Made by a program: the position numbers and the translations under genes
Shown: piece by piece, positions 55,857 through 64,000 of the stretch
How positions within the stretch are numbered: position 1 is the first letter of the stretch
Layout: each line of letters starts with the position of its first letter
Notes under the pieces: generated by a model
Told to the model about the DNA's origin: nothing
The model's database searches: none
The model's input: only the letters and a program-made list of their open reading frames with translations
From: Arcuatula senhousia
Taxonomy: Eukaryota > Mollusca > Bivalvia > Mytilida > Mytilidae
Direction: 5' to 3'
DNA length: 64,000 nt
Assembly (NCBI GenBank): GCA_963971305.1
Contig: OZ020304.1
Coordinates: forward strand, 76,322,355 to 76,386,354

Positions 55857-58015
55857 TAATCAATCAATCAATCAAATTTATTGGCACAAACACATAAATG
55901 TACATGGTTAAAGCCCAATTACAAACAGATAAAATAAAAGGTAAATAGTCATGAGTTTTACAATTATAGTATATTGAGATATACATATAAACTATAGTAG
56001 TAAATGTAAATATTATAGTACAACATGTTGTAAACCTATATTATTAACATGTTTAAGACTAGACATTTATAACAGGTTTTTTCTAGTGTTCATACAATTT
56101 GTGATGAATGAAGATGTCAATTTAAGTATTTTTATTGAACTATTATTTAATAAAAATGGTATTTTAATATTTTCTTTAATATCTTTCTTGTTGTCTAGCA
56201 GATTTAAAATATTATTGTTAAATTTATCCCTTTCACTTTTGAGGGCTTTGCATTGTGAAAGAAAGTGTTTTTCATCTTCTATTTGATTTGAATTACATAA
56301 TGGGCAGTATCTTTCATTTCTTGGGATATTTGAGATGTCGTCCTTGCTCGATAAGAAGTAAGTGAGCACTTATTCGAATTTTGCAAATGGCAGCTCGATC
56401 ATCTCTGTTTGTTAATATATCAACATACGAGGGTCTCGTCCCCATTTTATATATACTTTGAAAAAATTCTAATTTAGATGATTTGCATATATTTGAGTTT
56501 TGGATCTGTAGACATTGATCCTGTATCCGTTGCTTGATTTGGCTAAGGCAGCTATTAGAAAAAGAGGTATTATTTATCATGTATGCAAAACCCAGATCAT
56601 TTAAGACATCCTTTACCTTTTTCATCCAGGGATTATATTCTTTTGAGTTAAAGAAGATTTCTTTTAATAAGGTGTTATCAGAATCTAGGATATGCTTGTA
56701 AAAGTTTAATATAGAAAATAAGATTTTACTTTTTAGTGGGATCCTATTTAGTTCTGCACGGCAACCGTCATTGGTTGCCTTACAGTTGACTCCTAGTATC
56801 TCTTTAATAAATTTAATGTGAAGTTTTTCATATACATCAGTGTCTTTAAGTGAGGCATCCGTGCCCCAAACTTCACTTCCATATAATAGTATGGGAACAA
56901 CCAGTGAATCAAATAGTTTTTCTAAAAGTTTACATGGATTATTAATTCCTATTACTTTTTTAATTTTAAAACATGCCTTTCTAGCTTTTTCCATTAATGT
57001 ATTTATTGCCAGATTAAAATTTCCATTGTATTTTAGTATCATGCCTAAGTAACAATAGTGTGTTACTGTTTCAAGGTTGATATTATTATAAGTAAATTGA
57101 TTTTGATATGTCTTACCATTTGAGTTGAAAACCATTATTTTTGATTTATTGATATTTACCTGTAGTTTCCAGGTTGAACAAAATTCGTATAAAATATTAA
57201 GTAATTTTTGTAGCCCTTCTTTGCTTTCAGATAATAAAACAATATCATCGGCATATAAAAGTATATTAATGTTTGAGCAGCCAATAGAAATTGGGTCAGT
57301 GTTTTGTTGGTCTAATACTTTGACTATATCATTGATAAAGTAATTAAAAAGCAGAGGGCTTAGTACGTCTCCCTGTTTAACACCTCTTTCAGAAGAAAAA
57401 TATTTGCTCAGTCCATTTGAAAATTTAATTCTACATGATGTATTAGAATACATAGAATCAATTATATTAAATATCCTTTTTGGAACTTTATTTTTTAGAA
57501 GTTTATAGAAAAGTCCAACTCTCCAGACTGTGTCAAAAGCCTTTTTTAAATCTATAAAGGCAGTGAAAACTTTCTTACCATTCTGTTTATATTTATTTGT
57601 TATAGTTTTAAGTGTAAATATATGGTCAGCTGTGCGGCTTTTCTCCTTGAAACCTATTTGATTTTTACTTATAAGATTATTTTCATTTAAGTGTTTAAGC
57701 AGGCGTTTGCAAATGATTTTATTAAAAAGTTTTCCCATATTCGAACTAATAGAGATGCCTCTGTAGTTTTCTGGATCGTTTTTATCTCCTTTTTTATGCA
57801 ATAGGACTAAAAAACTTTCATTCCAAATTTTGGGGAAAGTTCCAGTTTTAAATATTAGATTAAATAGTTTTTGAAGAGGTCTTAACAAAATTGGTATGGC
57901 ATTTTTTAGCATTTCATTTGAAATTAAATCTGCAGAAGCAGACTTGCCATTTTTTAAAGATTTAATGGCTTCTAATATTAATTGAAAAGTTTTGTGGGAT
58001 TTTTTTGTAATTGTC
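55857..58015 (-). mobile_element. 5'-truncated non-LTR retrotransposon (LINE)
   Basis: The reverse transcriptase frame (56067-58005) is followed on the - strand by a short 3'UTR and a (GATT)n-type tail (+ strand ATCAATCAATCAATCA, 55857-55875). The 5' part, including any endonuclease, is missing, as expected from incomplete reverse transcription. A microsatellite tail instead of poly(A) is known for CR1/I-type clades; the clade is not assigned. Confidence 0.8.
56067..58005 (-). pseudogene. LINE reverse transcriptase, frameshifted
   Basis: The main frame (to 56314) holds F-I-D-L-K-K-A-F-D (119-127 from the ATG at 57912), G-V-K-Q-G-D-V-L-S-P-L-L-F (177-189) and the catalytic Y-A-D-D (220-223). 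The open frame continues upstream of that ATG with L-K-N-G-K-S-A-S-A-D, a usual RT start region, so the ATG is not the natural start. Near 56340 a one-base shift moves the frame to 56369-56067, which carries a C-terminal C-P-L-C...H-F-L-S-Q-C zinc-knuckle-like motif. It is inactive: truncated plus frameshift. Confidence 0.85.
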
Positions 58016-59029
58016 AGAAAACAGGGGAAATAATTTCCATCATTCTAATGCCGGAACGATGACGGCTATAGGTTTCCCGGATTAATTAATTAAGTTAATT
58101 AATTAACAAATTGCAGACAAAATTGCACATGCGCTAATTAAATTTTTAAAGGGCACGACCATCCCCTGTTTTTGATATATGAAGCTTGGTCGTAGCATTT
58201 GTTGTTTAGGCTGCAACCCGGCTAGAAAAAAACGCTTCGTTATTTTAGTAGTATAGATGGTCATGTAAGTATACATTACTGATTTTTAGTTATTATTTCA
58301 ATTTTTTTTTCAAATAAATTTAATTCATTCACAAGTACAGCACATATTCATGGAGTTGAAGAAAATTGTATAATCCTAGATGTATATTAAAGCATGCAAG
58401 TGAAGTTATTGAATAATGCTTAAGTATTTCTTTCAAGATCTTCTTGCAAACTCTATTGTAAAACTCTGGAACTTGCATATTTTTGTTTATAAATCAACAT
58501 TGGTGTCCCCATCCAGAACACTGGGACCCACATGACATGTATCTCAAGTCTCAATTTCCCATACTTTATACAAAAACCCATGACCCCTGCCTTTCCATGC
58601 TGTTTTTGTCAATTAATTAAATTCCCACTTCATAGCATTTAGACTTCTTTATTATAGCCACCCCCTCTTTAATATTTCTACATATAAAAAGTGAGATTGG
58701 CTGTAAATTTTCAAACCAGATAAGAACAGCCCTAAGATCCACAGACACGTACAACATTGATTGAATACAATTTAAAAGAACACAGTCCTTTGTATGCACA
58801 TGCAGTGTAATTATTTTTAATTTGATTACATTGCACCCATGCGACTCTTCAGTAATATTACATGTATCTAGTTCTAAAGGCCTGATCTGACCTTACCTTA
58901 CATATTGTATAATTTTAAAGTTTTCTACATCTCTGACCTTTACCAACCGATTTGAGACTTATTTTAAAACCGTCCTGATTATCAGAATACCACTAGAAGT
59001 AAGGGGTTTTGCTTTTATGAATATTCATG
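58016..59029. other. Intergenic, no gene seen
   Basis: Includes a TTAA/AATT-rich palindrome (58080-58108, ATTAATTAATTAAGTTAATT) beside the LINE end. Otherwise plain AT-rich sequence. Confidence 0.5.
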
Positions 59030-59310
59030 TATTTTAGCAGTTTTGATAGCAGTTCTAATTAATATTCATTTTGGAAGGCAGTTTGGTCAAGCTAATTTAA
59101 ATTTTTCGGGCAAAATAACTGCTAGTGAACTGCTAACGAACTGTGATTAAGGTTAAGAAACTGCTTAGAAATTGCCATATAAATGCTAATATGCAAATTA
59201 TTAATTTGCATAAAATGTTAAACTGTGAAGGCCTAATGACTGCTATTATGAACTGCTTAATTTTTTGAACTGGGAAGGTTAATGAACTGCTATGGAACTG
59301 CCTTTCACTT
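59030..59310. repeat. AACTGC hexamer cluster (right)
   Basis: About ten copies of AACTGC/GCAGTT, mostly as AACTGC, opposite to the main orientation of the 54415-54700 cluster. Together they may be subterminal arrays of one 4.9-kb element that contains the LINE and a pearl-like element. Confidence 0.65.
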
Positions 59311-60290
59311 AATTGACATGGGTTATTCCCCTTTAACTGTTTTTTTCTATCAATTTTGACTGATCTTAAAAAACTTCTTCTCTGAAACCACTGAAGGGAT
59401 TGCTTTGAAACTTTGTACACTTGATCTTTAGAATGTCCTCTACCAAATTGGTATATATAGTGCATGCAGACCAACCAACATGGCCGCCATTGCTACAAAT
59501 AGAACAGGAGGTCAGACCATAGTGTTTAGCTTACAGCTCAAAAAGTATGAGATAGAGAAAATCCGAAGCAACCTTCCTTCTTCAGCATCGAAAGCTCTAC
59601 ATAACTCTTTATTGGGTCAAAGACTTTCAGTTGTTGGAGGACTTCTTATAGGAGTTATTTCCGCTTAATAATCAAAATTGACCATTGTAGTTTTTGAACT
59701 TTATCTAATGAAAACCTTAAGTGCTAGAGGAAAAATTAGCATTGAAATATTGTGAAACTCATTGAGATAGATCTGGAAAAATGATTCCAGGGTCAGAATT
59801 GTCAGATGATTCCTTTATTGGGGTTATGGTCCTTTAAAGGTGAAAATAGTGGGTTTTTTTTGTGTATTTGACATTATGAAATGTTACAACAGATAGAGAA
59901 AAAATGATGCTGACTTAAATCTTCAATTTTTAAAATTAGCTCTTCAAAAATATCCATTAGGCTGAAGCTGTCAGATGACCCCTTATAAAAGTTATGGACC
60001 CTAATTGTTAAGTTTTTGGTTAGTTGCCTTGTAGATTAAACCTATAAAATATTACAAAAAGCTTTTGCTTGCTTGAATGTTTGGCTATTCATGTATATGT
60101 GCTCTACAAAAGCCTTCATTATAAGGTGGAAATTGTATCATATGATGATCCATTTTTGGAGTTTTTCACCTCAGATACCCCAAATTATTCCCGTTCCATC
60201 AGTCATTTAAGTCAAGTGAGCAATTCAGGCTCATGGGAGCCTCTTGTTATTTGATCTTGTGCCAATCGCCAAATGAAGAGCATTACCTAC
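59311..60290. repeat. Degenerate tandem-core (pearl-like) repeat region
   Basis: Diverged core units recur (CTTATAGGAGTTATTTCC near 59644, GGGGTTATGGTCC near 59820, TGTCAGATGA.CCTTATA near 59967). The segment ends with GAGCAATTCAGGCTCATGGGAGCCTCTTGTTATT (about 60217-60250), the inverted left module of the type II elements, so this is probably a type II element in - orientation. The frame at 59480 is not a gene. Confidence 0.65.
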
Positions 60291-60294
60291 TGGC

Positions 60295-60520
60295 CTAATT
60301 GTTGAAGGCTGCTGGCCGTTTTTCATTGCGGTCTTTCTAATTTACCGCTTGTTTATGTGAGCTGTGTGGTGTACACTTATTCCACATCTCATTATTTTCA
60401 ATAGACTGCAAACAGCAACATCAATCTATCCAAGGCCTTGATTGACTTAAATGGTGAGGATTAGATATTGATGTTGCTGGTTGTAGTCTATAGAAAATAA
60501 TGAGATGTGGAATAAGTACG
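60295..60520. repeat. Dispersed repeat with inverted arms
   Basis: 60300-60390 matches 40130-40232 (GAAGGCTGCTGGC, TACACTTATTCCACATCTC). From there 60375-60425 is repeated inverted at 60467-60517 (ACTTATTCCACATCTCATTA ... GCAACATCAAT), making a hairpin with 51-bp arms about 80 bp upstream of the first NDUFAF1 coding exon. Confidence 0.8.
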
Positions 60521-60600
60521 GGTATATGGGTTCCTATTGGCATTTGTTTATCTTTTACCAGCAATACAATGTCAGGCTTATTTTCCAATTTTCTTTTCAG

Positions 60601-61059
60601 ATGTCTCTGCTAACAAAATATTCGCCAATGCTGTGTTCACAGATATTTAAGCCAGTCGCAATGCTCGTGAACTGTTATAGTATAAACTTTGACCGTAAAG
60701 GAGGATACAATCACAGAATCAAAAGACCAGTTAAGGAGAAGATTAAACATGGATATGAAATATTTAAGGAGGATATTGGTTTGTTTTCAGAAGAAATGAG
60801 AGACAAATGGAGGGAAGATCGTATGATATCAGCTAAGCACAAGGATTATGAATACTTTTGGAAATTTGATGGTAAAGACAGTATAGAACCTTGGATTTGC
60901 ACAACAGATCGGGACAATTTAGAAGGATTTAGTAAAGCAGAACTAGTGCTCAGTAAAACTAACAAAGCTTTGTTCCATGGTTATCTGTGTCAGAGAATTC
61001 CTAAGGATGGTATTCTGACGAGTACTGGCTATGTTAATATCAGTTCACCATTAAATATG
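60601..61059 (+). CDS. NDUFAF1: NDUFAF1 coding exon 1
   Basis: 153 codons from the ATG at the acceptor to donor AAATATG|GTACGG. The donor was chosen because exon 2 resumes the CIA30 alignment exactly there; reading on gives a non-homologous tail to a stop at 61110. Confidence 0.9.
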
Positions 61060-63370
61060 GTACGGAAATTAATTGATTATCTTTCCAGGAGATTACAGTA
61101 TATAACTTGATTTATCATTACACTGAAAAATATAAAGATGTAAAATACATACACACATCTTGAGATGTGCAGTACAAAATGTTCAACAGCCTTTAACAAC
61201 GGTGTAATGCATATAGATTTTCATATTATTATTACTAAACAACTAAACACTTAAAAAAAAACCTGCAAAGTTTTTTACACTCCTTATGATTATGAAACCT
61301 TGAAAATTTACCACGACAATAAAACCAGCTAAATGTATATAAATGATATCAATAATCTTGCTTTTTTGTTTGTAGAAATCCTTCCGACGTGTTATACCTT
61401 ATGACTGGAGTATGTTTACACATATCCTCCTGAGGTTTAGAGGTGATGGAAGACCATATATGATGAATATACTGATGGATAGATATTATGACATTAATTG
61501 GTTTGACATGTATAACTTTCCTCTATTTTCTCGAGGGGGACCTTATTGGCAAGTAGCTAAGGTGAGTGGTTTAACAGTAATGTACATGTACCTTATTGGC
61601 AAGTAGCTAAGGTGAGTGGTTTACTAGTAATGTACCTTATTGGCAAGTAGCTAAGGTGAGTGGTTTACCAGTAATGTACCTTATTGGCAAGTAGCTAAGG
61701 TGAGTGGTTTACCAGTAATGTACCTTATTGGCAAGTAGCTAAGGTGAGTGGTTTAACAGTAATGTACATGTACCTTATTGGCAAGTAGCTAAGGTGAGTG
61801 GTTTACTAGTAATGTACCTTATTGGCAAGTAGCTAAGGTGAGTGGTTTACTAGTAATGTACCTTATTGGCAAACAGCTTAGATGAATGGTTTACTAGTAA
61901 TTTTCTCGAGGGGGACCTTATTGGCAAATAGCAAAGGTGAGTGGTTTACCAGTATTTATGTATAAACTTTCTTGAGGGGGACCTTATTGGCAAATAGCAA
62001 AGGTGAGTGGTTTACCAGTATTTATGTATAAACTTTCTTGAGGGGGACCTTATTGGCAAATAGTTAAGGTGAGTGGTGTAGCAGTATTAACGTATAACAT
62101 ATTCTCGAGGGGGACCTTATTGGCAAGTAGCTAAGGTGAGTGGTTTACCAGTATTTATGTATAACTTTCTTGAGGGGGGGACCTTATTGGCAAATAGCTA
62201 AGGTGAGTGGTTTACCAGTATCAATATATAACTTTCTCGAGGGGGACCTTATTGGCAAATAGCTAAGGTGAGTGGTTTACCAGTATTAATATATAACTTT
62301 CTCGAGGGGGACCTTATTGGCAAATAGCTAAGGTGAGTGGTTTTCCAGTATTTATGTATAACTTTCTGAAGGGGGACCTTATTGGCAAATAGCTAAGGTG
62401 AGTGGTTTACCAGTATTAATATATAACTTTCTTGAGGGGGGGACCTTATTGGCAAAAAGCTTAGGTGAGTGATTTACTAGTAATGTGTAAGGGAACTTTT
62501 CTAATGATTTTCTTGAGGTCACATCTTCAAAAATGTTATAGATGTATTGTAGAACAGAACAGACAATGTATATTAGTTTCCTTTGAAGTTTATCTAAACA
62601 TTTCTTACAACAGACCTGTTAAGTATCACACAACTGGCATGAGACTCACGCATGTAGTTGGCAATTTGATGGCAAATTTCTTTTGATTTTTTTTTTTTCC
62701 TTTGATCTTTCAATTTTTGGGCAAATCTCACTCATGTCACTCATGCACTGATTAGAAATCGACAGCCCTACATACAATATGGTAATTGTGTAGCAACTTT
62801 ATTTAATTTTTACTTTAAAGCAATTATTACAATGAATGGTGCAAAAAAAAAATGTAATATTAAACCATTTCATGTTTTATTCAAAAACATAAATCTTAGA
62901 GTGGTTGATTGCATGAATTTATTTTTACTGCAGTTTATAAGAGTAAAAGCAACATATTTTTTCAAATACTTTTTTTTACAAATAATTTAAGACAATGTGG
63001 ATGTGAAATTAATATATATATATATATTTTTTGAAATCTTAGTGTGCAATGAAACAGCCAAGAAGAATATAATTTTTAAGAATACATGCATTGATAACTA
63101 TATTTGGTTGTTGCTGATTACATGTACATTGATATATATTTTGTTTAGGTCCCATTTTCAAAATTTTTTCTGGCATACAAAGGACGTATACAAGATGATC
63201 AGCGACGGTTAGACTTGCAACATATCAAGAGTTTTAGTATAACTTTAGCAGATCGAGTTGAAGGACCCTTCAAACTAGAAATAGATTATATAGGTTTAAT
63301 ATTCGATGAAAGTCATGAAGAAGAATTTGCATATGAACTGTATGAACATGAAGGAATTAGTGCTTTATAA
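60601..63370 (+). CDS. NDUFAF1: NDUFAF1 (CIA30), complex I assembly factor
   Basis: Exons 60601-61059, 61376-61561 and 63149-63370 join in phase 0 to 288 codons plus TAA (human about 327 aa). The CIA30 domain covers about residues 85-285: W-K-F-D, H-G-Y-L, Y-D-W-S-M-F-T, L-R-F-R-G-D-G-R-P-Y-M, F-x-R-G-G-P-Y-W-Q, P-F-S-K-F-F-L...G-R-I-Q-D and T-L-A-D-R-V-E-G-P-F-K-L-E-I-D. These match human NDUFAF1 closely. It works in mitochondria in the MCIA complex that helps assemble the membrane arm of respiratory complex I. The N-terminus (M-S-L-L-T-K...) is low in acidic residues and could be a targeting peptide. The ATG directly follows an acceptor (TTCTTTTCAG|ATG), so a 5'UTR exon must lie upstream; an upstream in-frame ATG at 60505 is intronic. 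Confidence 0.95.
61376..61561 (+). CDS. NDUFAF1: NDUFAF1 coding exon 2
   Basis: 62 codons between TTTGTAG and donor AAG|GTGAGT. It encodes the core R-G-D-G-R-P and R-G-G-P-Y-W-Q. Its last ~35 bases are the seed of the intronic minisatellite that follows. Confidence 0.94.
61536..62475. repeat. Minisatellite of exon 2/intron 2 junction copies
   Basis: Seventeen tandem units including the real junction. Each holds ACCTTATTGGCAA(G/A)TAGCTAAG then GTGAGTGGTTTA. Units 1-7 are 44-50 bp with TAATGT spacers; units 8-16 are 56-67 bp and also copy more exon (CTCGAGGGGG) with a TTTATGTATAACTTTC spacer. The GGTGAGT donor is kept in all but unit 8 (GATGAAT). Confidence 0.96.
62476..63148 (+). other. Rest of NDUFAF1 intron 2
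   Basis: AT-rich with a short (AT)n run near 63011. It ends at acceptor TTTTGTTTAG. No other element seen. Confidence 0.6.
63149..63370 (+). CDS. NDUFAF1: NDUFAF1 coding exon 3 (last)
   Basis: 73 codons plus TAA; carries the conserved end of the CIA30 domain (A-D-R-V-E-G-P-F, I-D-Y-I-G, E-E-E-F-A-Y-E). ATTAAA at 63370 and 63384 are candidate poly(A) signals. Confidence 0.94.
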   Translation, partial: VPFSKFFLAYKGRIQDDQRRLDLQHIKSFSITLADRVEGPFKLEIDYIGLIFDESHEEEFAYELYEHEGISAL

Positions 63371-63930
63371 TTAAATTATGTTTATTAAAAATTATATATT
63401 TATTGGACTTGGATTTTACGGTATTGATAATATTTCACAAAGTTAAAATCCAGGTTATAAAATAGTGAATGGCCAGGTAGCAGGCATTCTGACTCAATTT
63501 CAGGTCTGTCCCTCACCCTTCTTTCTGTAGATGACAATTTTTTCTATTGAATATATTGATAACAAGAGCTTTCATTTGTATTTATCACGTTTTCTATTGA
63601 GGCTTTATCCCTACAAATATTTATTTTGGTTTTAGGTCTTGCATTGACAGGTATGCTTTTTTTCATATCTTTACAGCCGAGTATTGTAATTCTGTTGGAT
63701 GTGCATATTTTTAGAAGTTTTCTTTCATGCCAAACACAAAAGGGTAATTAGAACACCATTAACCATAAAATAAGAGAAGCACTCAAAAACAAACCAAAAA
63801 TCAATGCCAAATTCCAACTTAGAGTGAAGGATGTTAATTTATTTTTAAGTTCTAACAAGAATGGAATTCCAGGGTCCCCTGCCAGTGAAGCAAAAATTAT
63901 CGAACACATCTGATTTTTAAACTTGACCAA
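63371..63930. other. NDUFAF1 3' flank
   Basis: No gene seen. A fragment near 63488-63532 (GGTCTGTCCCTCACCCTTCTTTC) matches 33495-33520 inverted, another dispersed repeat. Confidence 0.5.
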
Positions 63931-64000
63931 GTGTTTAGTTTTTGTGCTTTGTCTAGGAATATTGATAGGGGGAAGGTTGGGCCCAAAAAACTAGTTTAAC
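63931..64000 (+). repeat. Start of dispersed repeat cut by window end
   Basis: Seventy bases identical to 39866-39935 (GTGTTTAGTTTTTGTGCTTT to AACTAGTTTAAC). It runs off the window. Confidence 0.9.

Noticed and set aside
56840..57343. Frames opposite the LINE RT
   Set aside because: Antisense shadows of the reverse transcriptase.
60505..60600. Upstream ATG for NDUFAF1
   Set aside because: Lies in a repeat arm and before a strong TTTTCTTTTCAG acceptor; not homologous to NDUFAF1.

Overview
This is animal nuclear DNA. Genes are split by GT-AG introns, the non-coding DNA is AT-rich, and transposon remnants are dense. Three conserved metazoan genes (WDR20, NRDE2, NDUFAF1) can be rebuilt exon by exon. 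Several repeats are short terminal modules around tandem 155-183 bp cores with GAC/CGG-rich tracts, an architecture known from the pearl elements of bivalves. The best guess is a bivalve mollusc, probably a mussel; this is inference, not a database match.

Layout: 1-11039 is a homogeneous satellite with a 420-bp unit made of two related 210-bp monomers. 11040-14863 holds a short TIR element and a 1.7-kb Mutator-like element with a transposase remnant and an exact 9-bp target-site duplication (TSD). 14864-24045 is WDR20 (+ strand), whose 6.2-kb first intron holds a TIR element interrupted by a second 9-bp-TSD element. 24046-31160 is gene-poor repeat debris with a 35-bp x 8 minisatellite. 31161-51826 is NRDE2 (- strand, ten coding exons, predicted 1082 aa), whose introns hold a Penelope-like reverse transcriptase with one in-frame stop, three pearl-like elements, a Tc1/mariner-like element, and a TIR element with 5-bp TSDs. 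52213-53417 is a three-level nest of transposons just upstream of NRDE2. 53.4-60.6 kb has a tRNA-derived SINE, a pearl-like element, a 5'-truncated frameshifted LINE and arrays of the hexamer GCAGTT. 60601-63370 is NDUFAF1 (+ strand, three coding exons), whose second intron carries a minisatellite built from copies of the exon 2/intron 2 junction.

The genes do not form an operon or a pathway. WDR20 is a cofactor of the USP12/USP46 deubiquitinases, NRDE2 is a nuclear RNA-surveillance factor that restrains MTR4 and the exosome, and NDUFAF1 is a mitochondrial complex I assembly factor. WDR20 and NRDE2 are convergent; NRDE2 and NDUFAF1 are divergent. Most of the remaining sequence is mobile-element derived.
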